This document shows, in pieces, positions 1 through 7,026 of a stretch of 22,339 nt of DNA (positions are counted from its first letter, which is position 1; each line of letters starts with the position of its first letter). The DNA lies in assembly GCA_017537405.1 (NCBI GenBank), contig JAFYKU010000070.1, positions 1 through 22,339 on the forward strand, read 5' to 3'. Below the pieces are notes generated by a model that saw only the letters and a program-made list of their open reading frames with translations, was not told the DNA's origin and ran no database searches. This stretch comes from Clostridia bacterium (GTDB taxonomy: Bacteria > Bacillota > Clostridia > Christensenellales > UBA1242). Position numbers and translations under genes: made by a program.

Positions 1-749
1 AGTATACCGATTTCGCAAAAGTTAAACCCGAACAGTTTCCGATATTTGATGAGTTGTATGAATTGGCAAAGCGCAGTTACGCGCAATCCAAAGACGAATT
101 TTCGCGCATTAATTATCGTGTGTTGATTACTTATTTGGAAAAGTTTGCCGAAGGCGGTCGTTATTCTGGTTTGTGGAATGGGCCAAATACGATTCGTACG
201 GAAGAAAACTTCTTTGTATTTAACTTCTTAACATTGTTATCCAATAAAAACGAATTGGTTGCTAATGCGCAAATGTTATTAGTCTTCAAATACTTAGAAG
301 GTGAAGTTATCAAGAACCGTGACTTTAACCTTAAATATCATACCAAGCGTAAAATTATTGTTGTTGTCGATGAAGCCCATGTTTTCATTGATGAACAAAG
401 ACCAATTGCGTTGGACTTTATGTTCCAAATGGCAAAGCGTATTCGTAAGTATGATGGTATGCAAATTGTTATTACTCAAAACATTAAAGACTTTGTGGGT
501 TCGCCTGCTATTGCTAAGAAGTCAGCTGCGATTATTAATGCTTCTCAATACAGCTTGATTTTCTCTTTGGCACCAAATGATATGACCGACTTGGTGACCT
601 TGTACAAAAATGCGGGTGGTATTAACAAAAGCGAGCAGGAAACTATTGTGGCAGCTCCGCGTGGGCAATGCTTCTTCATGTATGGTCCCGTTTCGCGTTC
701 GACCATTCGCATTGAAACCAGTGACGAAATTCGCCAAATTTTTGAATAA
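1..749 (+). CDS. VirB4/TraE-like conjugation ATPase, C-terminal part (5' end outside window)
   Basis: The frame is open from base 3 of the window, so this is the C-terminal part of a longer protein; the TTG at 54 is internal, not a real start. The sequence shows a Walker B strand KIIVVVDEAHVFIDE, a TQNIKDF motif about 40 residues later, and an ending typical of VirB4/TraE-family hexameric ATPases, including PRGQCFFMYGP near the C-terminus. Such ATPases energise type IV secretion or conjugative DNA transfer at the inner face of the membrane. The Walker A half lies upstream of the window. It is followed directly by an intrinsic terminator, and no other transfer gene follows, so it is either the last gene of an integrated element or a stand-alone VirB4 homologue. 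Family assignment is confident; the role is inferred. Confidence 0.85.
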   Translation, partial: YTDFAKVKPEQFPIFDELYELAKRSYAQSKDEFSRINYRVLITYLEKFAEGGRYSGLWNGPNTIRTEENFFVFNFLTLLSNKNELVANAQMLLVFKYLEGEVIKNRDFNLKYHTKRKIIVVVDEAHVFIDEQRPIALDFMFQMAKRIRKYDGMQIVITQNIKDFVGSPAIAKKSAAIINASQYSLIFSLAPNDMTDLVTLYKNAGGINKSEQETIVAAPRGQCFFMYGPVSRSTIRIETSDEIRQIFE

Positions 750-770
750 CGGTTAAAATAGTATAAAATT

Positions 771-803
771 AAATTTGCTTGTGATTTGCAAGCAAATTTT
801 TTA
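771..803 (+). terminator. Intrinsic terminator after the VirB4-like gene
   Basis: A perfect 11-bp inverted repeat, AAATTTGCTTG at 771-781 and CAAGCAAATTT at 789-799, encloses a 7-base loop and is followed by a T-rich run to 803. It lies 21 bases after the stop codon of the upstream gene and just before the promoter of the next one. The AT-rich base of the stem could also act in the reverse orientation. Confidence 0.85.
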
Positions 804-812
804 TTGTTCCTC

Positions 813-827
813 TATATACATAGACAA
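813..827 (+). promoter_or_regulatory. Leaderless-type promoter of the P-type ATPase gene
   Basis: A -10-like TATACA at 815-820, within CTATATACAT, ends six bases before the ATG at 827, so transcription would begin on or next to the start codon. There is no Shine-Dalgarno sequence before this ATG. I see no good -35 element at normal spacing, so the call rests on the -10 and on its match to the other starts in the window. Confidence 0.5.
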
Positions 828-3322
828 TGCAGGAATTTCACGGATTGACGCAAAACGAAGTGGTAAAGGCACGACAACAATATGGAGCCAATGTTTTAAC
901 GCCGCCGCGCAAGCGTAGTTTTTGGCAAATCCTTGTGGGTAATTTAGGCGACCCGATTATGCGTATTTTAATGATTGTAACGGGTATCAATATTGCTTGT
1001 TTATTTTACACGCATAATTTCTTAGAAACCTTCGGCATTGTGATGTCAATTTGCATTGCCGTCATGGTTAGTACTTTAAGCGAAATGGGCAGCGAATCCG
1101 CTTTTAAAAAGTTGGAAAGTATGTCAGGTAAAATTCAGTCGCGTGTCAAGCGCGATGGTAAGACTTTGCTGGTAGCGGCCACCGAAATTGTCGTTGGCGA
1201 TTTGGTTTTGTTAGGTAGTGGCGATAAGATTCCCGCCGATGGTGTTTTAATCGATGGCACTTTAAGTGTCGACCAAAGTATCTTAAACGGGGAAAGTTTG
1301 GAATGTCATAAGCATGCCGAACCGAGTGGTGCAACCGATAAAGTGGATTTCTTGGCACCGGGGCAGCTGTTCTCGGGGACTGTTGTGACTGGGGGGAGCG
1401 GTGTCATGCGTGTCACCGCAGTGGGTGATAAAACGGCGTATGGTGAAATTGCCAAAGGTTTAACCGAATCCGCACCGACCAGTCCGTTGAAAGTTAAACT
1501 TACCAAGTTGGCAAATTTAGTTTCCGCAATCGGATATATTGGGGCTGCAATTGCTGCCGTCACTTTCTTAGTTAGTGTGAGCGGTGGGGGAATAACTTTT
1601 ACCGAAATTTTAGCCGCTATCACATTGGTGGTATCTGTTGTCGTCATGGCGGTGCCGGACGGGTTACCGATGATGATTACGGTTGTTTTGTCATCTAATA
1701 TGCGCGCCATGATGAAAGATAATTTATTGGTGCGAAAATTAAGTGCCGTTGAAACCGCTGGCAGTTTAAATATTTTATTTACGGACAAAACCGGCACCAT
1801 TACACAAGGCAAATTAAGTGTAAGTGGCGTCTTGTTACCTAACGGACAATATGTAACGCAAGATTTTAGCGCACATTTGGGTGGTTTTGGCAAGTTGTTG
1901 GGTACGGCGTTGGTGGTTAATAATGAAGCAGAATTCACGCCGCAAGGGTTCATCGGTGGGAATATTACCGACCGTGTTTTAGCGGCGTTTGGTAGTGAAT
2001 TATTGGCTGGTAAATTACCTCAAGTTGTAAAACAAAATATCGAACCCTTTTCTTCGGCGACCAAATACATGGCGACAACTACCAGTCAAGGCGATACCTA
2101 TTATAAAGGTGCAACCGAAGTTTTGTTACCGCGTTGTCAGTTAGACCATTTGCAACGCATGCGCTTGCAACAAAAGGTCAGCCATTTTAGTCAGCAAGCC
2201 ATGCGCGTCATTTGTGTGACACAGGGCGAAATTTTGTTAGGTTTTGTTGTGATTCGCGATGCTGTCCGCGAAGAAGCTGCACCCAGTATTGCGACTTTGC
2301 ATACAGCACAAATTCAAGTCGTCTTAGTGACTGGCGATGCCAAAGACACTGCCGTGGCGGTCGCACGAGAAGTTGGGATTTTAGATGCCGATGGATTAGT
2401 ACTTACCAGTGATGAGCTCAACCGTTTAGACGATCAAGCATTAGCCACAATTTTGCCGCGGTTGCGTGTCGTGGCGCGTGCTTATCCACAAGATAAAACG
2501 CGTTTAGTGAAAGTAGCGCAAAGTTTAAATTTAGTTGTTGGTATGACTGGTGATGGCGTCAACGATGCACCGGCATTGAAGCGAGCGGAACTCGGTTTTG
2601 CAATGGGTAGTGGTACCGAAGTGGCGAAGGCGGCAGGCGATATTGTGATTATGGACGATAACATCCAGTCCATTACCAAAGCTGTTTCTTTTGGGCGTAC
2701 TTTGTTTGAAAGTATTCGCAAGTTCTTGGTCTTTAAATTAACTATTAATTTTATCGCAATGGTGATTTGTATCTTGGCTCCCTTATTTGGTATTGCGGCG
2801 CCAATTACGGTGATTCAAATGCTATGGATTAATCTGGTTATGGATACTTTGGCGGGATTGGCTTTCGGTGGGGAAAAGCCCGCACGCATCTATATGCGAC
2901 AACCACCAAAACGCCGTGATGAAAGTTTAATCACCAAAACCATGTGGAACAAAATTATTTGGGGCAGTGTTTTCGGTAGTTTGATTTGTATGTGGTTCTT
3001 ATTATCGCCGTACATTCAAAAAATTGTCGGCAACCATGATATTTTTGTTACGGTGTTCTTTACCTTCTTTATGTTCTTGAATATTTGTAACGCGTTTAAC
3101 GCGCGTTCAAATGGTTTGAATTTGATGCGTGGTTTGTTTAAAAATAAAGCATTTGTTGTTATTATGGCCGGCATTGTGCTTTCACAATTTTTCATTATCT
3201 TCTTTGGTGGCGGAATTTTCCGTACTGTTCCGATTGATTTCGGTTATATCGTTTTTGCTGGTGTGTTAGCGTTATCTATGTTGCCTGCCGAAATTTTCCG
3301 CCAAGCTATTTTTCGCCGTTAA
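827..3322 (+). CDS. P2-type calcium-transporting P-type ATPase (PMCA-like)
   Basis: This is an 831-residue ATP-driven cation pump, most likely exporting Ca2+ across the cell membrane. It begins with the typical N-terminal GLTQNEVVKARQQYGAN segment. The phosphorylated aspartate is D320 in DKTGTIT, the hinge motif TGDGVNDAP lies at 574-582, and the actuator motif appears as NGES. The TM6 motif INLVMDTLAGLAFG carries the Asn and Asp of calcium site II in SERCA and PMCA pumps. In TM4 the usual PEGLP reads PDGLP, with D278 in place of the liganding Glu; that conservative change could alter affinity or ion choice. A C-terminal block of hydrophobic segments fits the usual ten-helix topology. Other divalent cations or Na+/K+ cannot be excluded from sequence. 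It is monocistronic and convergent with the next gene. Confidence 0.9.
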   Translation: MQEFHGLTQNEVVKARQQYGANVLTPPRKRSFWQILVGNLGDPIMRILMIVTGINIACLFYTHNFLETFGIVMSICIAVMVSTLSEMGSESAFKKLESMSGKIQSRVKRDGKTLLVAATEIVVGDLVLLGSGDKIPADGVLIDGTLSVDQSILNGESLECHKHAEPSGATDKVDFLAPGQLFSGTVVTGGSGVMRVTAVGDKTAYGEIAKGLTESAPTSPLKVKLTKLANLVSAIGYIGAAIAAVTFLVSVSGGGITFTEILAAITLVVSVVVMAVPDGLPMMITVVLSSNMRAMMKDNLLVRKLSAVETAGSLNILFTDKTGTITQGKLSVSGVLLPNGQYVTQDFSAHLGGFGKLLGTALVVNNEAEFTPQGFIGGNITDRVLAAFGSELLAGKLPQVVKQNIEPFSSATKYMATTTSQGDTYYKGATEVLLPRCQLDHLQRMRLQQKVSHFSQQAMRVICVTQGEILLGFVVIRDAVREEAAPSIATLHTAQIQVVLVTGDAKDTAVAVAREVGILDADGLVLTSDELNRLDDQALATILPRLRVVARAYPQDKTRLVKVAQSLNLVVGMTGDGVNDAPALKRAELGFAMGSGTEVAKAAGDIVIMDDNIQSITKAVSFGRTLFESIRKFLVFKLTINFIAMVICILAPLFGIAAPITVIQMLWINLVMDTLAGLAFGGEKPARIYMRQPPKRRDESLITKTMWNKIIWGSVFGSLICMWFLLSPYIQKIVGNHDIFVTVFFTFFMFLNICNAFNARSNGLNLMRGLFKNKAFVVIMAGIVLSQFFIIFFGGGIFRTVPIDFGYIVFAGVLALSMLPAEIFRQAIFRR

Positions 3323-4029
3323 ATAATTTGGCTTTTGCGAATGAATTTCCAATCGCCCGTCGGTAAATTTCCCAAACTTAATTTCCCTTCTTGCAAGCGA
3401 ATTAAGTGTGTTACTTTAATGCCCAAAGTTTCGAACATTTTGCGAATTTGGCGGTTGCGTCCTTCGTGAATGATGACTTGAATTTGTGTGCGGTCATGTT
3501 TTAAATAGGTAAATGATGCCGGTGCTGTTTTCACACCATCTATCTTGACCCCTTGTGATAATGTTTCTAGTTCGTTTTTCGTGACTGGACGACTAACAGT
3601 TGCATGATAGATTTTATCCACATGAGTTGATGGATGTGTTAATTGCTTGGTTAGCGCGCCATCGTTCGTTAAGATTAACAAACCGCAAGTGTGATAATCT
3701 AAGCGTCCCACGGGGTACAGGCGTACCGATTTTAACAGAGTACTGTATTGTTTGGGATTGTTCATAATCACATCTAAAACAGTGGGGCGCCCTTGTGGGT
3801 CATAGGTTGTAGAAACTACACCGGCAGGTTTATTCAATAAAATATAGACCTTGTCGGCAGCCGGTTTAACTGGACGGTTATCCACAGTCACAGTAGCATC
3901 ATCGGGAATTAAGGTCGCTAAGTCTGTAATGACCACGCCATTTAAGCGCACACGACCTTCCGTCACCAAACTTTCAACATGGCGGCGACTACCTAATCCA
4001 CATAAGGCAAGATATTTGTTTACTCTCAT
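3319..4029 (-). CDS. rluB: Pseudouridine synthase of the RluB/RsuA family
   Basis: This 236-residue enzyme isomerises a uridine in ribosomal RNA to pseudouridine. An S4 RNA-binding domain covers residues 1 to about 60 (MRVNKYLALCGLGSRR onward). The catalytic domain follows, with the active-site aspartate D111 in GRLDYHTCGLLILTNDG and the family motif EGRNRQIRKMFE near residue 200. Length and motifs are normal for the family. By homology the target is 23S rRNA helix 89 (RluB) or a 16S site (RsuA), and sequence alone does not separate these firmly. Its stop codon overlaps that of the ATPase gene on the other strand, and its start is 25 bases from the divergent SurE-like gene. Confidence 0.88.
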   Translation of the reverse strand: MRVNKYLALCGLGSRRHVESLVTEGRVRLNGVVITDLATLIPDDATVTVDNRPVKPAADKVYILLNKPAGVVSTTYDPQGRPTVLDVIMNNPKQYSTLLKSVRLYPVGRLDYHTCGLLILTNDGALTKQLTHPSTHVDKIYHATVSRPVTKNELETLSQGVKIDGVKTAPASFTYLKHDRTQIQVIIHEGRNRQIRKMFETLGIKVTHLIRLQEGKLSLGNLPTGDWKFIRKSQII

Positions 4030-4055
4030 CTAAAAACAGTATATCATACAACTAA
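4016..4055. promoter_or_regulatory. Overlapping divergent promoters of rluB and the first SurE-like gene
   Basis: Only 25 bases (4030-4054) separate the two divergent start codons. On the plus strand, TTTACT (4019-4024), a 17-base spacer and TATCAT (4042-4047) lead to the ATG at 4055 with a seven-base gap. On the minus strand, TATACT (complement of 4038-4043) ends eight bases before the rluB ATG. The two -10 hexamers share bases 4042-4043, so the polymerases should compete. The minus-strand -35 is weak. Both mRNAs would be leaderless or nearly so. Confidence 0.5.
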
Positions 4056-4855
4056 TGAATATCCTAATTGCAAATGTGAGAAATTTGGAATCCGCCGAGT
4101 TAAAAGTTTTGGCGGGTGAGTTGGCTAAGAAACATTCGGTTACTGTTTGTTCATTGGAAGGTTCCAGCCGACAAAAAGGAAACGCTTTTTCGTACAGTGG
4201 TTTTCCGACTAAGTTTAAGCAAATCTCAAATTATACTTTAAACGGTACGCGCATTCCGGCATACAAATTTCAAGGAACACCAGCGGACATGATTTCAATT
4301 ATGTTGGGTAATATTATGCGTCACCGTAAACCGCAATTAGTTATTTGTGGAATTAGTAATGGTATATCTTTAGGTACCGATGTTTTCTGTTCATCTAATA
4401 TTGGAATGGCAATGCAAGCCGCGTTTAGCAATGTCCCATGTATCGCGGTCGGAGTTCCGATGCAAATGGGCGGACATAAAGAAGCTGATTTATTACCTGC
4501 TGCACAATTTATTGCCAAGAATATTGATAAGTTCGCGAAAGCTAAACTTCCAACAGACACATTCTTAAATATCACAATTCCGCTTGTAAAGAAATACGAA
4601 GACTTCCAAGGTGTTGGTATCTCGTCTATGGATAACTTGACCAAAATGACACGGTATGTAGAAAAAGAAGATTGTAAAGGTAATAAATATTATTGGGCAC
4701 AATTGGTAGAACGCAAAACCGCGGATAATGCTGCCGAAGCACCAACCGCAGGTATGGCTTACTTCAAAAAGAATTACATTATCATGGCACCGTTAACTTA
4801 TAATTGTACTGATATGACCAGTTTGGAAATGTTACAAAAGGAGATTGCAGAATGA
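4055..4855 (+). CDS. surE: SurE-fold protein, first of a tandem pair, metal-binding residues absent
   Basis: This 266-residue protein aligns along the SurE 5'/3'-nucleotidase fold. It has the opening strand MNILIAN, the FQGTPADMISIML segment matching the family's GTPAD region, and an ICGISNGISLGTDVF segment matching the SGIN-x-G-x-N-x-G loop. SurE enzymes hold a divalent metal with two adjacent Asp in TNDDG, a Ser, and the Asn of SGIN. Here TNDDG reads ANVRN (Val8-Arg9) and the SGIN Asn is Ser, so nucleotidase activity seems unlikely. A role as a non-catalytic partner of the following paralogue is inference. No Shine-Dalgarno sequence precedes the ATG, but a promoter sits directly before it. 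The stop overlaps the next start as ATGA. An alternative reading is a divergent enzyme with another metal site. Confidence 0.72.
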   Translation: MNILIANVRNLESAELKVLAGELAKKHSVTVCSLEGSSRQKGNAFSYSGFPTKFKQISNYTLNGTRIPAYKFQGTPADMISIMLGNIMRHRKPQLVICGISNGISLGTDVFCSSNIGMAMQAAFSNVPCIAVGVPMQMGGHKEADLLPAAQFIAKNIDKFAKAKLPTDTFLNITIPLVKKYEDFQGVGISSMDNLTKMTRYVEKEDCKGNKYYWAQLVERKTADNAAEAPTAGMAYFKKNYIIMAPLTYNCTDMTSLEMLQKEIAE

Positions 4856-5622
4856 GAATTTTATTAACAAATGAAGCTGGTTGCTTTCATCCTGGGATTA
4901 TTGCTTTAGCAAAAGAATTATGCAAGCATCATCGTGTTTGCATTGTGGCGCCATTAACTAAACAAGTTGGTTCGGGGCATTCACTTACTGTGGACCAACG
5001 CCCATTACACGCGGAACAATGGTATGTGTTAGATAATGTGAAAATTTGGTCGGTAGACGGAACACCTTGTGATTGTGTGGCTTTGGCTTTGGATAAATTA
5101 TTGTTGAATAAGCCCGATTTGATCATTAGTGGAATTGACCCCGTCAACAACCGCGGTAATATGATTTACACCAGTGGTGTTGTATCTGCTGCTATGGAAG
5201 GTGCGATTGAAGGTATTCGCAGTATTGCTTTAAGTGCTGCGGTTGATAACGAAAAGAAAGAAAAATCTTATCGCCGTATCGTCAAGTTTGTGGCCCGCAA
5301 ATTAGAATTTTTGGCGAAGAATACTCCGGATTACGGTGTTTTAAATGTTAATTTCCCATCTAAGATGAAACCTAAAAACATCGTAGCAGTACCATTGACA
5401 GATGGTGTTTTGGATAACGAATACGAAATTGAAGTCAATCCGTTTGGGTCTACATTTGCTTGGTTAAAAAGTCCGTTAATGGAATTTGGTTTAGATGCTT
5501 ATGAACAAAAAGGCGATTTGTATTGGTTAAAACAAGGTTACATTACCTTAACGCCATTAAAGTTAGATTTATTAAAAGGGGAGGCATTAACCGCTTTGCA
5601 AAATGCGGGAATTAAATTATGA
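4852..5622 (+). CDS. surE: SurE-fold protein, second of a tandem pair, altered metal site
   Basis: At 256 residues this protein is closer to canonical SurE than its upstream neighbour. It opens MRILLTNEAGCFHPGI, against the family TNDDG-x-x-x-x-G. It retains VAPLTKQVGSGHSLT, VDGTPCDCVALAL, SGIDPVNNRGN and SGVVSAAMEGA. The metal ligands are nevertheless changed: the two Asp are Glu8-Ala9, the Ser of the AP-x4-S motif aligns with Val, and the Asn of SGIN is Asp. Glu8 and the Asp of SGID could in principle form a different acidic site. The start is supported by AAAGGAGA about nine bases upstream and by the ATGA overlap with the preceding gene, so translation is probably coupled. It overlaps the cytidylate kinase gene in the same way. 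Confidence 0.82.
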   Translation: MRILLTNEAGCFHPGIIALAKELCKHHRVCIVAPLTKQVGSGHSLTVDQRPLHAEQWYVLDNVKIWSVDGTPCDCVALALDKLLLNKPDLIISGIDPVNNRGNMIYTSGVVSAAMEGAIEGIRSIALSAAVDNEKKEKSYRRIVKFVARKLEFLAKNTPDYGVLNVNFPSKMKPKNIVAVPLTDGVLDNEYEIEVNPFGSTFAWLKSPLMEFGLDAYEQKGDLYWLKQGYITLTPLKLDLLKGEALTALQNAGIKL

Positions 5623-6280
5623 GTATTAACATTGCTATTGATGGACCAGTCGCCAGCGGGAAGGGCGCAGTAACAAAAGGACTAGCTAAGAAGTTAGGCA
5701 TTTCAGCCTTGGACACCGGAGCTGCTTATCGTGCAGTTGCTTTGTTTTTGTTGGATAATGATATTGATATTTACGATGAAAAACGCATTTTGTTGACTTT
5801 GAAAAAGATTGATTTGCGCCTTTTTCCGCCCAAAATCATGATTTGCGTGTGTTTACCCAAGGCCAAGATGTAACTTCGCGTATTCGTGAAAACCGTGTTA
5901 GTTTGGCTGTTCCTGTGATTGCAGCTTACATTGGCGTACGCGATTATGTTAATCGCCAAATTGCCGCGGTGGCATCGCAAGGTAATTACATTCTGGAAGG
6001 TCGCGATATTGGAACTGTTGTTTTACCAAACGCGCAATATAAATTCTTTTTAACGGCTTCTTTGGAAGTTCGTGCTAAACGCCGTAAAGCAGACTTAGAC
6101 GCCAAAGGCGAACATTATTCTTTGTTGGAAGTTATGGCACAAATTAAAGAGCGTGATGAACTTGATATTAATCGTGCGGTGGCCCCATTAAGACAAGCAC
6201 CCGATGCCATCTACATTGATAACAGTAATCTAACCTTGGAACAAACCATTGACACGCTGGCAAAATATATTAAACTATAA
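5619..6280 (+). pseudogene. cmk: Cytidylate kinase, interrupted by one frameshift
   Basis: Cytidylate kinase transfers phosphate from ATP to CMP or dCMP. The N-terminal part (5619-5873) has the P-loop GPVASGKGAVTKGL and ALDTGAAYRAVAL. The C-terminal part (reading from about 5822 to 6280) has EGRDIGTVVLPNAQ and FLTASLEVRAKRR. The halves lie in different frames and meet at a run of five T at 5821-5825. Adding one base there gives one protein of about 220 residues, the normal length, with IDLR joined to SAQNHDLRVF. The gene is usually essential or nearly so, and the rest is intact with no other lesion, so a sequencing or assembly indel is the simplest cause. A real mutation or transcriptional slippage is possible. 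It overlaps the upstream gene by ATGA. Confidence 0.85.
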
Positions 6281-6284
6281 TCAA
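6249..6284 (+). promoter_or_regulatory. Candidate promoter of the asp23-nusB-xseA-xseB-recN operon
   Basis: A consensus -35 TTGACA (6249-6254), a 16-base spacer and TAAACT (6271-6276, four of six matches) lie inside the 3' end of cmk, seven bases before the ATG at 6284. That start has no Shine-Dalgarno sequence. A perfect TATAAT at 6276-6281 is also present but too close to the ATG to serve it. The operon could also be read through from the SurE-cmk unit. Confidence 0.45.
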
Positions 6285-6649
6285 TGGAAACCATTGTACA
6301 CATTGAAAATGGCGAATACTTGGGACAAACCCGTTTTGCTAATGATTTATTGAACGAATCTTTGGCACTTTCGATTAAAGAAGTGCGCGGTGTTGCCAGT
6401 GTTGGCAAGAAACCTTATAAAAACAAAGAAAAAGATACTGGCATCAAAATTTCCCGCTGCAAAGATAGCAGTAATTTAATTGTTGATGTAAATATTTCGG
6501 TGTTGACAGGTTTTTCTGTTCCTGATGTTGCTTACCGTGTGCAAGAAGCTGTTTTGAACACTGCTACACAATTTACCAAAGAAAAAATCGATAAAGTGAA
6601 TATCTATGTGCGAGGTGCTAAATATGGGGCAAGCACTAAGCAGAAGTGA
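6284..6649 (+). CDS. Asp23/Gls24 (YloU/YqhY-type) envelope stress protein
   Basis: This 121-residue protein matches the Asp23/Gls24 (DUF322) family in layout. It has VHIENGEYLG, a central EVRGVASVGKKPY corresponding to the family's ...I-x-GV-x-x-M segment, IVDVNISVLTGFSVPDVAYRVQEAV, and a final VDKVNIYVRG-type strand (here IDKVNIYVRG). Family members are small cytoplasmic or membrane-associated proteins linked to cell-envelope homeostasis; the biochemical activity is not defined. In Bacillota a member (YqhY) typically precedes nusB, as here, which supports the call. The ATG follows the cmk stop by three bases, and the 3' end overlaps nusB by 26 bases. Confidence 0.88.
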   Translation: METIVHIENGEYLGQTRFANDLLNESLALSIKEVRGVASVGKKPYKNKEKDTGIKISRCKDSSNLIVDVNISVLTGFSVPDVAYRVQEAVLNTATQFTKEKIDKVNIYVRGAKYGASTKQK

Positions 6650-7025
6650 ATCGCGTGAAGTAGCTTTCCGTTTGGTTTTTGCTACTGGTAACGGAGCTGC
6701 TTTTGATCAAGACGCCTGGGCTTTGGCTTTGGATGGAAAAACCGCACCGGCTCCCGAAGAACAATATATTAATCAAGTTGTGAATACTTTTTTAGATTTG
6801 CGTGAAAAGATAGATACGCGCATTAGCGAACGCTTACAAAAATGGACAATTGACCGTTTGCGTCAAACCGATTTAGCTGTTTTGCGTTTGGCTGCTGCGG
6901 AAATGATGATTGGTACAGTTCCAAATGCTGTCATTATTAATGAAGCTGTGAAGTTAGCGAAAAAATATGGCGACGCACAAAGCGGTGGCTTCGTAAATGG
7001 TCTTTTAGCAAAATTGGCGGAGTAA
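6624..7025 (+). CDS. nusB: Transcription antitermination factor NusB
   Basis: NusB binds boxA RNA with ribosomal protein S10 as part of the antitermination complex needed for rRNA transcription. The protein is 133 residues with the family's SRSESREVAFRLVFATG opening, TDLAVLRLAAAEM, VIINEAVKLAKKYG and the C-terminal FVNGLLAKLAE. I prefer the ATG at 6624 over the one at 6606. It gives the canonical N-terminus and has GAGGTG six bases upstream, which the longer start would place inside the gene. The start lies within the Asp23 gene, implying coupled translation. xseA follows after one base. Confidence 0.95.
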   Translation: MGQALSRSESREVAFRLVFATGNGAAFDQDAWALALDGKTAPAPEEQYINQVVNTFLDLREKIDTRISERLQKWTIDRLRQTDLAVLRLAAAEMMIGTVPNAVIINEAVKLAKKYGDAQSGGFVNGLLAKLAE

Positions 7026-7026
7026 G

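Noticed and set aside
1306..1953. A 215-codon open frame on the minus strand inside the P-type ATPase gene.
   Set aside because: It lies opposite a clear, motif-bearing gene, has no promoter or ribosome binding site, and its translation has no recognisable domain.
5815..5830. Programmed -1 frameshifting to make full-length cytidylate kinase.
   Set aside because: The codons CTT TTT are not a standard slippery heptamer, I see no obvious stimulatory hairpin just after it, and Cmk is not known to use this. An assembly indel is simpler.
6276..6281. Perfect TATAAT just before the Asp23 start.
   Set aside because: It ends only two bases before the ATG, so transcription from it would begin inside the gene; the upstream TTGACA/TAAACT pair fits better.
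6606..6623. A longer NusB starting at the ATG at 6606.
   Set aside because: The extra six residues are not in the family, and the GAGGTG site for the 6624 start lies within them.
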